This document shows, one piece after another, positions 1-13,200 of a stretch of 64,000 nt of DNA (its first letter is position 1; each line of letters starts with the position of its first letter). The stretch lies in contig NW_003123423.1 of NCBI RefSeq assembly GCF_000003605.2, forward strand, positions 11,295 through 75,294, read 5' to 3'. The notes beneath the pieces were generated by a model that had not been told where the DNA came from, did not search any database, and saw only the letters and a program-made list of their open reading frames with translations. A program made the translations under genes and the position numbers. Origin of the DNA: Saccoglossus kowalevskii (Eukaryota > Hemichordata > Enteropneusta > Harrimaniidae).

Positions 1-2197
1 CCCCGTTATAACTACTGAGTGTCGCTTAAATGTGTTTTATTGGTGTGAGCGTTACTAGTTTGTCGACATAGACCCAAACTACTAATAGTTCCATGGATCG
101 ATCCAGTATACACACATTTTTTTTGGTTTGACACAGCAATATCGATATTAAGTCATTGTATCTAAACACCACAATTATCGAAGCGATTCAAGTTGGCGAA
201 AAACGCATGACTCGTCTATGATAATCGCTGAGAACAAACAAAGTATTTGCTTCAACGCGAGATTTCGCAGTGAACGGAAAATCACCTATCGTCAAATAAT
301 ATTGCTAAAAAATATAGAGGTAGTATATTTGTGCACAAGTTCACTGTGGCTGGTCATTTTTTTCAAGTTCACGATAGGGTGCTGATCTTTTAGAAGCCAG
401 ACTCTCGTACTGACCGATCGATTAATCTGGTCAATCTGAATTGTTAATTAATTACGTTTATTAATTATGTAAACACGTGCACGTGTATGTGCCATCAGTC
501 TCTGTGTCATTTCACTGCAATGTCTTGCAATGCTCCTTTATTTTTAACAACCCATTTATACATACAAAATCGGACATTAACAAATTGGTGCTAATCCTGC
601 AAGTGTAAGAAAGTGGTCTGCGAGCAAAAAAAAAACATTAATACGGGACCGAAGTACGCCACCAACGATTGTTTAGCACCACCTGAATGCAATTGAGTGG
701 GTGTGTTCAGACGTAATTTATTTTCAGTATCCAGTTACTTTTACAACTGAATTGCTGAGTGCACAAGGTGAATATTAATGATTAAGAACAGCGGGGGGGG
801 GGGCAAGTGAATCACTGGTTCATTGTACAACGGATGTGTCGATATCCGGCCTTGGTATTCATTCAGCGACATGCCACATTCCATCGTTGTATCTCACCTT
901 GGACCGGTGTGAGTGACTAACATATGGGGTATTCATCGCATTCTAGCGTCTCGCAGATTTGCGGAGGCCGTAGACTCGTTCGTAAGAGTTACTGTTAGTC
1001 ACGACACATTATATACGAACGCCGACATATCCGGAGTTGTAGACCGTAGACACGGACCCGGATATCTAGAAATGGAGTAGAACCCGGAAAAAAACATCAT
1101 ACATAACCGCTTGTGTATATTATTGCACTCATGTGAGTGTGTATCGTATGTGCGCGTGTTTCAAACTTAAACTTCAAATTCAAATATACTAGTATACTGA
1201 TTTCATCGAGCAACCGTAAAGGAACTGAGATAACGGTGATAGATATCAATTGGATTTCTGCCAGTTCGATTATACAACGTATCCAAGACGACTACGCATA
1301 TCTGGACAGAGAATGAATTGATCAAATCTACTCGGTGCAACCAAATTCCGAATATCGCACTCTATAATAGTGTCCAAATTACCTAATCTTCCCGAGCGTA
1401 CCACCTCTCCCGGTCATCATGATTTATCTCCAGTCAGTATTTGCGCCCTCTATCGCTTTCGTTCAGGTGCGCATATATGGGCATACGTGTACTTTCATTG
1501 AATTCGCCTAGAGAAGAGCAAGCTGTTTTTTGTTTTTGTTTTAATTTTGAGGAATATATAACTCCAGTTATATCTATATACATCGTGTTTGATGTAATAA
1601 CTGTTTAGGCAGCGTCTATGTTGAGATTCGGTGGCATAGACCATATGAAAGGGTCTATGCTATGGTTTAGGCATACCGCTTAGAAAACATGGTCTACTAG
1701 TATGTCCTATGTACAGATAAAGGTTTCTTTGTTTCGATTCCTTATGGAGGGGATGGGGTCATACAGCTTAGATAAAGAACACCAATCTCGTTGCTTGTAT
1801 TTCAATGAAGACCTGTCTGGGATCGAAAACGCCGGTGAGTTAAATTCGTCATGAGATTGGTTACGTGAACATAAAATTATACCGTCCGTCGTCGGCCGGA
1901 GGTCACTCAAGGAAGTGTCACGCGTGTAAACAAATTTATCGGACCCGGGTGTAATGATGTTAGGCGATGAATCACACATATTAGATTCAACACAAACTTG
2001 AAGCATATTTCTTTAATAGAGTGAGCATTATTGGTGAAATGCCAGATGGTGTAATAATTAAGAATTCCGCATGAGATCACGTGATATACACAGTATAGCT
2101 TATAATTGATGGGAATATCACACAGGTAGAAGAATACGCAGTATTCAATTTGTGGCTGACCGCGGCTGTCAGAATCCCATCCATCACAAGTGAACAG

Positions 2198-2237
2198 ACA
2201 GCCAGCTTTCGCAAATTCAGCTGCGAAAGCTGGCTGT
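2198..2237. repeat. Perfect 16-bp inverted repeat (hairpin)
   Basis: The arms ACAGCCAGCTTTCGCA (2198-2213) and TGCGAAAGCTGGCTGT (2222-2237) are exact reverse complements, separated by 8 bases. It lies in the spacer about 1.8 kb upstream of the receptor start codon. It could be the relic of a small inverted-repeat element or a structured site; its function is unknown. Confidence 0.85.
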
Positions 2238-2369
2238 GCATGGTAACAACGAACAGATCGTGCCGACTCGGATCCGCACCATACTCAGAGGGGGGGGGGG
2301 GGTGCGAGACCACCTGGATCTCGTATTCACGCCCAACTTGCGGCACTAAATAACAGTTGTTTCAAATAC

Positions 2370-2502
2370 TTAAAGGGCGGCAGTCGTCACGCCGCGTTCT
2401 GTTCGATATGGGACTCATAGCGACGTATACAACGCATGTAAAATACATTGTTTATTTACATTAAATTTGAACACGCGCTACGCGACCACTACCGCGCTTT
2501 AA
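2370..2502. mobile_element. Short TTAA-bounded non-autonomous DNA element (AAAGGGCGG family)
   Basis: It begins TTAAAGGGCGGCAGTCGTC and ends CCACTACCGCGCTTTAA, so both ends carry TTAA and an inverted AAAGSGCGG tip. The interior contains a stretch near TGGGACTCATAGCGACGTAT that recurs in the element at 61323-61430. It has no coding capacity. TTAA target duplication is known for piggyBac-like transposons, so a piggyBac-type MITE is the simplest inference. Confidence 0.7.
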
Positions 2503-4039
2503 ACATGTATGTGAATGTGAATCCGTGGTATGATAGCAACGACGCCCACACCATGATGATCTGGCAGCTGCGGGTGTTGCAACGTGACCATAAATTGTGT
2601 GTGTGAAGGGGAGGGGTATACTGATATACTGAAAAAATGATCCGGTCCGTCGCCTTTTAGTCGACGGATCGACAAAACTAATCGTACCCTGAGGAGGTTT
2701 TATCAAAACTCGTGAACCTATCATGTCGCTCTCATGTACACGCGGTGTACAGCTGCAAGCTTCCTGGACGGTTCTCGTTTTCACCTCTTCGTGATGCCAA
2801 AGTTAACTAGTTGGTTCGATTTATGTATGAACATCAGGTGGATTTATAACGTAAAAGGGGTCTAACTAGCTCAATATTTCACTATAAGTAATATATTTTA
2901 CTTCTGCCAAATTGGAATTGAGTTTAATCAAAATTTAATCAAACTAAATTAAAATGCAACTCAATATAGGATTGCGTTTATTTCAACTCAATATAGAAGA
3001 AATAATACCATAGAAATTTGATTTAAAAAAAAATTGCGTAGCTTAGCGTTAAGCATAGGTGCAAGGTATGGTACATGTTATTATATCCTACATCTTTCCA
3101 TAACACTAATATACGCAAACTTAAATTAAATAATAATAAAGAGAAAATCGTGGTTTAGTGGTGGTCACGTGCTCACTGAATTTGACTCACTCAAATAATG
3201 TGTTCGTTTTTTATGTTTTGGACAAATACGTGTTCGGCGCTGAAAGGTAGTCACTACTGAAGCTCGTTGCTGGACACCAGACGCACGCCATCGGCAATCC
3301 ATTCAATGTACATCGTTGCTGCACACCGGATGTACTCTATCGGCGATTCCATTATTGCATACTGACGTGCACTCTTCGTTAATGTTCGCATTACGTGTCT
3401 CTGTTTCCCTGGGTGTGAATTGAAGCGTGTAATTGCCTCCCGGTGAATTTCGTTTGTGCGCGGATTTCCCATAATTTCCTTTCAGGAATGATTTACTCCG
3501 AGCAGTTTGTTTGATTATTTTATTCGAGTCTTATTTATTACTTCTTATGTTTTTGTCTTTACTTCGCCGTGAATCGTTTAATACATCAGGTCAGGTCAGG
3601 TGGTTTCCCAATCGTATGGTGAAATTTCGGACGAATTACAAGAGTCGTCCATGTGAGAAATGCAGGCGTCCGTATTCGGGTGTCCCCCAACTGTAGGTTG
3701 CATGGGTCTGGTGGCGTCGATTGAGGGCGTTTGCTTGTCAACTTGTATGTTGTGCGTGAAATACGTAACCCACAGCAGCCAATCAGAGGACAAAGTGGAA
3801 GGCCATCGGACAAAAGACATGCGTGTGCATTGTTCACATTGTTTGGTGGAGTACCAGCTCCTGCTCAATAACTTGCACATTCGCCCGTCACTGAGATCAG
3901 CTGAGCGAACTCGCCGCACATGACAATTGGCAAGCGATATGCTCGTGTCTATACCACGAACAAGGCAGTTGTTATACCGGTACGCACAGAGGCGCTACTA
4001 GCCGTTGATCTGAGCTGAGATCTCAAGGTGGAAACTGCC

Positions 4040-4218
4040 ATGACGACGCTGATAATCTTGTTGTTTATTACGCTAACTTTCACCACTCCTGCCTCGGTCA
4101 TTGCGACGTGGTGTATGGACCTTCCTCGGGGATGTCAATGTGGCGCACGAGACGCTGTCACATGTAGAGGCTATTTCACACGTATACCCACCAATCTGCC
4201 TTCACAGATACACGAACT
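4040..4218 (+). CDS. Exon 1: signal peptide and LRR N-terminal cap
   Basis: The exon encodes a leader starting MTTLIILLFITLTFTTP, then a cysteine cluster C-x6-C-x-C-x7-C (Cys25, 32, 34, 42) typical of LRRNT caps. It ends with IPTNLPSQIHEL, the usual lead-in to the first LRR. The donor GTAAGT follows at 4219 and leaves phase 2. An in-frame GTG lies 12 bases upstream of the ATG, but the ATG fits a signal peptide better. Confidence 0.88.
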
Positions 4219-7200
4219 GTAAGTACCTATCTCATTTTTTCTTTCTTTTTTAAGTTTTTTTTTTTTCACTTTCACGTTTATTTCAGTAACTGTACAGTGC
4301 TGAAAAAGAATCGAATAGGTATGTTTATAAAAACAACAAGTTGTTGTCGAATTGTTTTTAGTCGTGAGTATGACGCGTTTGGCCGAAGTCCGGTCATAAC
4401 TTAAGTCCACTTGCACTTGCCTGGCGCGAACGAACGTACAACAACCAAAACATTTCCTCCTGTATATGGCACACATACTTTGTTTAAAGATGCTAAAGTT
4501 TAAATCGAATTCGATCATTGTGTAGCAAGAACCCAAACTCTAGCTGCGTTGACGAATGAATTGCAGTTGCTCGTTGACACGGACTTAATTCACTAAAATG
4601 CAAACAACCAAATAAACATAGATTTCGTACAACAAAGAATGGAAACCCATGGCTTTATATATATTGTCTCCATGGCTGTAGTTTACTAATAGGTGTTAAA
4701 TGGCCTAGGTAGACATGACAATACAGGACATGCGCACCCGGTTCTCACGACATACCTGCGATTGCTAAGTGCTGCTTTCAGATTCGTCAGCAATCGGTAT
4801 CGAAATCAACACCGCTGTTTACGCGACATGCAATAGTTGTTTTGCGTTCGTGAACGTCATAAGCGTGGGGCTTGTTCATGATTGCGCAATAAGCAGTCCC
4901 AGACATTGACATTAGACGCACGCAAGGCGATTCGTTGTTCTCGTATAAAAAAGACTTAGTAACCGTGTATAAACCCACAAGCCTTGTGGTGACTAATTTG
5001 CATAATGATCATATCTAATTTGCATATTATATGAAGAGCAATGCACTTGTCCATATGGGGCTCTCTCTACCGATTGTCAACGCTGCGTTAGCACGGTAAA
5101 GCCTCCGTCCTTGAGAGAACACTGCGACACACACATGTCTGCAGGTAGTTTTAATGCAATGGCATATTTAGTAGCTTAGTAGTTTTATTGTTATACTAAT
5201 TTTCATGTATTTTTTCCTCCATTCTTAGTTACATGTATTCAATGTTTTATTCGCGATTCTGGTGGATTGAACTGTACTTCCGTCTTGCTTTGTACTAAAC
5301 AATAACATTAGCTTATGTTTAATGTGCTATTTGTGATATTAGTTGTGTGAAGTATTATTTCTGTTCTTGTTTTACAACCATAAAATTACTCTCTGTAGTA
5401 GATTTTCGTGTTGAATAAAATTATTATTATTATATTGAACACAATTTTTAAAAATCAGACTAATGGAGAATTGTATTTATTTACATTTTTTCACTAACAT
5501 GTATGTAACACTCAAGTCGGGGCCTCATATTCTTTATCGTCCGATATAGCCTGGACGGTCTTAATAGCGATTTTAAGGTAATTCTACGAGAGACTAAAAC
5601 TTGGGCAGCATTGTATGCAACACATTTATAATAATTGTTCCATGTTTAATCTGGGCAATGATTATGAGGAGCCCTTCATTGTGATTCTACGTGCCCGGTT
5701 CTCAATTTGCGGTGAGAAATGTACCCTATGTTTCAGTCATAATGATCTTCTCCAAACAAGTTTTCCTGGGAAATATTGTACGCGTTTCCCATCTGCCAGA
5801 GGCAAACCAATATGACGTTTCATTCATAGGATAATATTAGAAATTAAGATCGAAGTTCTGTTTTTTTTTCTTTGCTATTTACAATTTTATTATTTTTAAA
5901 TATGTTTAATTTTATTTCCTTTTTTTGAGTTTTTATTGTTTTTGGTTGTATATTAAAGTGTTGGTAATCTCTAAAAGTATGTGGCGATAGTTAATATAGT
6001 ATAGCAGAAAGACTATATGTATCAAAAACACACGCCGTACAACTAACAATATACAGTTTCAGATTTCACCCAGATTGAGTAATATTCAAGTAAAGTATTT
6101 TATTTTCACGTGGAATTAATTTTTCTGAAGAGACATGAATCAGTGAAATTACCATTTTTCCTATATTTTACATTAAACTTTCATCAACAATCAGCAAGAT
6201 TGCCAAATTATTATTTCCAGCTAAAATAATGTAATTTACAGTAGTACTACCCATGTCTGGACTTGAACGTGTACGATAACACAAGAAGCGATCGTCTATA
6301 TTAGGCATTATATGTGTATCCCTGTGTTGTGAATTAGGTGGGGACTAATGCAGGTCGCGTAGCCCTCTCACTCACGGTGAGATCGCGGCGGCCATTTACG
6401 GAAAGAGGACGTAATTAAAGTATCACGAGTTGCTAGCGTGGTGCATTTACATGTAAGTGCACATATGGCGATGATTTCTTGTAACGAGAAAGGTTACGAG
6501 CCCAAACTTTAAACTGTCACTAGTGTGTGGTTTTTTAATAACACATGCATATCTGTTTTCTTTCAGAATACTGCAGCATAATGAAATCACAGAAATCGGC
6601 TCATCGGATTTAGAACAATTACGTCAACTGAAAGTACTGTAAGTGTCTTTTGTATATCACGCAAGTGAGCGAAAAACAACTCTTGTTTACATTAGAATTG
6701 GTCTTTTTGTCGCTTAGCTATCTTACTGCCATGTGAACAGCAAGCTATTGTGGCAGTGTGGTCGGGGCATCGTTGTTTTCAACGCCGAGACGTGCGCGAA
6801 TGAAAAGGTTTTATTCATATGCTTAGTGTAATTTTATACTATTTGATGTGCTCTTAATGCATGATTACTGAGCAAACTTAAAATTGAATGTATAAATAAT
6901 ACCAATTCCTCAGTTAGCTTTTTTTTGGGAAACGCTACCATCGAAGTAAATGACTGAATCGACCCAAAACCGGCTAATAACCATGGTTGTGATTACGTCT
7001 TTATACACGAAAGGGTAACCCTATTCCATTCGCTATAAAAGACTTGGGTCACTTGTCACTCCGCCTTCCCAGACAGGCACGCCTTCTGCAGTATTATGGC
7101 ATCGCGTACAATGATCATGGCGAATGCGATCAAATAACTTATCAGTAATTTCATGAGAAACTATAGCGAAACCACGAAAATGGGATACCCGGCACCCATA

Positions 7201-10200
7201 TTTGAAACACGCGGCATTTGGCTAAAACTGGTACACCATATTTTGCCACCTACCATCAACCGTACATTTCCCACGCTACCGTAGAACGTGTTTTTATTTT
7301 TAGACTTGAAATGGTAGTGTTCAACACGCGAGTGGAATTTGAAATTATTTCGCTGCTGGTACTCAGAAGCGTAATGTTTTATCGTCATTCCCAATTACAG
7401 CATAGAACGATTTTTCAATTTATTGACCTCTCTTTTAACCCTAATTGTGGTCAGCCCCATGTAGATTTTAAAGTACAATTGGGGTTAACCCTTATAACCA
7501 TGATGCAACGCGAATAGTACACCTCAATGAATCATGCGTACATGTCGGATGAAGTATTCGAGTCCGTATCTCAAATGATAATGACGGAAATTATATGACT
7601 TGATTTCGTATATTTGTCATTGTTTGTCTCAAAGCAAATATGTATACTAGTATCATGAAATATATATTCCCAATAACGGGACGTTGGTTAATTTGCTTGC
7701 GCTTTCGTTCACACTGTCTTGATTGGAACATGGAGTTAAAAAATATATGGTTGGAACGTGATACGTGTCAATACAGCGCTATTCAACTAATAATCCAGGA
7801 ATCACTATCAGATTTCCGGTATCCCAAATAAGCAACATTCCACCTGGCGTTATCAAAAGACGGAGGTGATGTAGACACCGGTAGCTTATACCTTAGACTA
7901 GTAATACAATGCATTACTACTAGTCTGAGCTATGAGCTTATACCACAGCATGGACCGAGGTGGGACTACCTCCATAACCACAACAAGTTTCGTTTTATTT
8001 TCGAGGAAATAATCCTAGATTAGTTCAGTTTTTACCATGTTTTTCTTTTATTTAATATTTGTTGGCACGATTTGAGTGGCATATACATCGTACTAGTTAG
8101 AACGGACAATGCATTAGTAATAACTCCTATAACACCCCAACTATTCTGTGATTGGCTGTAAAGGTCGCATTTCGTTTATTCATAGACGGTGTTCTGTCTA
8201 TTGTTTATTTTTTTTATCTCGACAGTTATGAAGCATAACAATACAAATGTTATAATTGAACGTTATTGTTCCACGGCAAAGAACGCTACGATCGGGCCAG
8301 GTCAATTAAAGGCGTCTGAGCCTTCCACAATAGCTACCGAACATTATAAAGAAATGGCATCATTTATTTATCTCCCATCTGTTATTCTTTCCCGAGTTAA
8401 TGTCTCTCCGCGAACATACGAGTAGTATGAATTGCTCGCTCGATGTTAATAGAATTTATGATTTGTCTCGTCAGCGCGCGTTAATAATGGACTGCGTGAC
8501 AAGACACCATCTGTTCCGTTATTCAGTTAGGAAGGAGAAATCAGAAATAGACACCTCATGTAGTTTTTATTCGCATAGAGAATCTACTTTGCGGAACGAT
8601 GTGTGATTACGGAGAGAGCCGAAGTGGAAATTAACAGGAACGAGTTTATTTATTCCGGTGTCATGTTTGCTCTTAATGGTCTAAAAGTCTTACCCATTAG
8701 CATACGTCTTATTACACGCCGTGTATATTTCACGTCTTTCTTGTTTTTAAATTTCACATCGTACAATCCGAACGGCGTTAATTTTTTTACGATAATATCC
8801 CCCATAATGCATGGCAACATAACTGTTCCCACGATCATCCAGGCTTGCATGCACTATCCGTAAGTTAGGTGTACGCACACTTAAAAGTTAAAGTGACATA
8901 CGTCAAAATAAAACTAGAGGCGGCTAACATGGATTCGCGCGCTTTGTAGTTTTATAGAATTACATCTTTTATACGTATACTAGTCGCAGATGTTTTTTTC
9001 CAAGTTTGGAACATAATTATTTCGCTAGCTTCACCATCAATCGATTTTGTTTTGTTTATTGTTCATAATGTACACGTGTGTCCAACAAATAGTATTGTAC
9101 GAAATAAAAATACGCCCGTTTCCGTGACACGCTTCTCTAAATGTAGCGATAAAAAACATATCGCTATATCTGCTGCGGACGTGCACGTGCTGGTTACGCT
9201 GTCCTCCCCGCACAAGTTGCTTGTCTTTGGTCAATCGTGATGGTACCTTCTGTTGAAGTAGTTCATGAACTTGAGGTTGCACTGGCGGCGGTACTGGGGG
9301 GGGGGGGCAAAAAGAGCGGTCGCCCACCCGAGAAAAATGTTTGGAGGCGTCGCCTTTTGAAAACTCTTTGTGTCAGCAACATTTGGCCCTCAAAATGCAG
9401 GAAAAAGAGTTTTAGAGGGTCTAGAGTTCAGATCTCACCCCTCATGCAACATTTTGTGCCGCCGCCTGTGGTTTAAATACACGTGCACTGTGTATGGCTA
9501 ATGGTGTCCAGGCCGGTGTTATCATCATCAGTTCTTGTTTCAGCCAGTAAAATAAAAGTGTCCAACAAAGTATCGGGTTGACATACACTGTAGCCAATGT
9601 GAATGTCAAACACTAGCTAGCTAAAAACAATTCCACAGGAGCCTACAAGTGACGAATCTACCCGATGCCACTCAATTAGATAATGTACGGTCTGCTTATC
9701 GGGAATCCCATCGCCACCGAGTTAGCCCTAAAGAGAAGCATACAATTAATTGTTCTGCTACAGATATGTTTGTGAATTAGCAGGTGGACACTCATACTAT
9801 AAAATCGGACATGCGCAGTATCGACTCGAGTACGTTTTAACGTGTGACCGATGAAGGTATTTTAGGCCTTCAATGGAGACACCAAAACTTGCATCGAACA
9901 ACGACGACAAATTCTCTACACCTCGTCGATTTTTGTAATAGTCGCTAGGCGAACACGTTCACGTGTGTACGTCCTCAGCTAGTACTATGCTCAAAACATA
10001 ACGCTCCCATAAGGGCAGGCCGCTGGAAAGTACAATCGACACGCGTTTAATCAGCAAGAAGAAACGATCCACCGAACAGTGAGAGCGCGGTAGCTATTGT
10101 TGATAGGTTTTGTCACGATCCCTCTATCGGCAGTGCACACAGAACACGCACGCGTGTCCGACAACCCCAGCTTCAGAAAAGTGACTAGAATGGTCCACAC

Positions 10201-13200
10201 GCACACACTAGGGTCTCCATAGTGACGTATATTCTTATGATTACTCAAAAGTTCTCCAAACAAATCATTCACCGTGCACAATGACCACATTTCGTGGGAA
10301 ACTGAAGCTGTTTTGTTCTCCCGTATTTCCTGTGCGCTCCAATCGATAGCCATATTTGGTGGGATATCGCGTTATGTTGATGACACATCCGAGTTTCACT
10401 TTCTCTTGCGTAACTGCATACATATTTGTTATACGTTAAGATTTGATTACGTATACATTCATGAATGGATATGTTTTCCACGTAGTCGGTTTGATTTGCA
10501 ATTTTTTTTTGCTGTATTACTAAAGTTCGCCCTTTGTCCAGAGTCGTTTTTATTTCGAAAGTACGCTTCTTTCCAAGATATTGCGATTGAACGAACACAA
10601 ACTTGCTTTGCCTGTCAGTGTGACCCATTGATTGTAACTGTTAACACAATACACGTTTAAATATACGAAATTCACATTTATGAATGCAAATCTTCTAAAA
10701 TTCATTCGTTATTGAAAACTCCCATAATGCACCTGTGGTGATAATCTTGAGAAGTCTATTCACTTGTACTATGTTTTATTTTTCTTGCAGTGATCTGAGT
10801 AACAACCGAATAAACAAGATTGGACAGAATGTGTTCTTAACGCTAGAAAACTTGGAATCACTGTAAGTTAGCATCAAACATGGAATAATATATTTAAAAA
10901 AAGGAAAAAGGGCACCATAGTCTTCGTACAGCGCTCTGTAAAATTGTATAAACAATATATTTTATACGAGTTGTATACGTCGCATGAGACTGACATAAAA
11001 TACGACGTGGTACGACTACTACGACGCTATAAATTATGTTTTTGAATTTAATTTTCTTGCTCAGTGGTTCGTTGAAAATACGTACAGCAGCAGCAGCAGA
11101 TACTGTAGAACAAATGTAATGCTAGTATCGAATATTCCACGTAGTTACGCGTGGGTCTCTCTAGATTGTTTTCATTTGCCATAGTGAAAAAGTACCTGAT
11201 TTTAAATTTCGCAATGGTGTCGGACCTCGTACACGGTGTGCTCTGATAATGTAACTACGAGCGTGGTCGCATCGATTCATAAGTATACGCGCCCTGTCGC
11301 TGAACGTCAGCCTCAAAGCTGTTAATATCTCTGTGCCTGGGCGGAACAATAGTCCTTTGTACGCTTCAAATGTAAGGTTCTAGGTTTGCTAGCACTGTGG
11401 CATTGTGAGAACTGGTACCGGGACAATGAACCGCGGCATAATGTCCAGAGATATTGACACCCACACGAATATAGCAGGGTGGTTCCGTAAAATTCACAAA
11501 ATCATACCTGTTTACAGTTTTGAACATATAGATTTATCTAAACCATAGTCGCTATGTTTACAAACGCGTGAAACGCGAGATGAAAATGTACATTACTGTG
11601 GACAGAAAACTCGGCGCGAACTTTTGGAATGCTTGTAAAACCGTGAAGGTTTTCTTCAAAAGTGCGGTTATTTTTTTACGCATTTCATCGTATGGCAGGA
11701 GATTTGTCATTGTGTGAACATAGATTAGGTCGTTTACAAAGGTTCCGTTGTTGTAAACAACGTGGAAAACTAAACGCCGGTTGCCGGTCCAACTTTTAGG
11801 GTAGTCTGAGGTCGTCAAACTATTTTGCACATTGCATCAGGTTATGCACGTACAATCATGATAAATTACATCTATACTCTTTTGTGAGATCTCTGACAAC
11901 TATCTATTCATACAGCACTTGATAAATTGAGCCAGAAGTTTACTTGGATATTTTTATTTTACCTACTAGTACTAGTTTCATGCTCAATAATAGTCTTTCT
12001 TTTACAGAAATTTAGAAAGAAATCATATTAATTGGCTGGATAGCAGGGCATTTCGCGGCCTGCAGAGACTACGTCACCTGTGAGTAACATAATAAATTAT
12101 ATTGATGATAGATAATACGTGTAGTAATGACGTCATCCCCATTGAAAAAAAAGGATATACTTCTATCATACGAATTTATAAGTTATGGTGTGACACTCGT
12201 ATTTCTCCGATATTTAAAGATTAAACGCTCTGAGATCATTCATAAATTTTATGGTGGTATTGTGGTGATTAGTATGTCTATTATTTGATGGTGTTATTTT
12301 ACGCGAGTTGTTTGAATTATGAACAAAGGTTCAACTGTTAATGATTTTCAGCTGTTCAGAATGTTGGCGATTGTTTCGGCTTCGCATTTGATTGCATTTG
12401 AGGCGCATAGATTCATACAGATTCGTGGCTTGTCTGTTGCCAGAAGTAATTCTTAACAATGACGAATGTTCGGAATCATCATTTCACCCAATTCACACAT
12501 ATTCAGACCATTACATATTTCTCACAATAGTCTCAACACCCCATTACATGAATATATACCTTTTCTCTATAGCAGATAATAGAGGCCTGAATTCATTCAA
12601 GATAGCAATGCCCACATATACATATGTACGCGTATCAATTACAGTATATACTTCACTACCTCCTATAACCTATTATCATTTCCACATGTACTTTCAGTTA
12701 CCTGGACCACAACAACATAGGAATACTTCCAATGGGCCTATTTGCTGAGATGTCGTATCTACATGAACTGTAAGTGTGCATTTCAATACTATAGTTCAAA
12801 TTGCCTAGTATACGTTTGTGGGTTCCTTGTGCATGTAATATTCCGTACGATTACGACGCATACATTACAAACAAATGGAAATATTTCAGGATTTTGCGCT
12901 GTCTCAAATTAAACATTCTGCCGTTACCGTGGTTTGACAGTTAGATATTTTGTGGGCAATTTTAGCGATTATTGCACGACTGTCTACTGTATGACGTAAT
13001 AACCCACAAAGTCTTATATTGCAATGAATAATCAATCTTGTCTATTACTCGCCACGTGGAGAATGATAATATTATTATATATGAATCTCCCGCTGGGGGC
13101 GCCTGCTATTACTCGAAACCGAAATCGTCGCTGTACAGTATTCATCAGCACAAAACACTGAATGAAAGAATAGTCATATTTAAAGTTATCCAACGCATGT

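Larger units (their letters stand above)
1..4039. other. Spacer upstream of the LRR receptor kinase gene
   Basis: No recognisable coding exon was found here. Several open frames of 60-107 codons exist on both strands, notably 3254-3919, but none matches a family I know and they overlap each other in opposing frames. The stretch contains a TTAA-bounded short element (2370-2502), a perfect hairpin (2198-2237) and two poly-G runs near 790 and 2290. The promoter of the plus-strand gene that starts at 4040 should lie in the right part, but I saw no clear TATA box or initiator. Confidence 0.5.

Noticed and set aside
3254-3919. Open frames of 72-107 codons on both strands upstream of the receptor gene
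   Set aside because: Opposing overlapping frames, no recognisable domain and no supporting splice sites; possibly chance or unannotated debris.
9237-9476. Plus-strand frame across a poly-G run
   Set aside because: Composition and the homopolymer suggest dispersed repeat sequence in an intron rather than coding sequence.
10274-10660. 128-codon plus-strand frame inside a receptor intron
   Set aside because: It lies within an intron of a well supported gene, overlaps a 119-codon frame on the other strand and matches nothing known.
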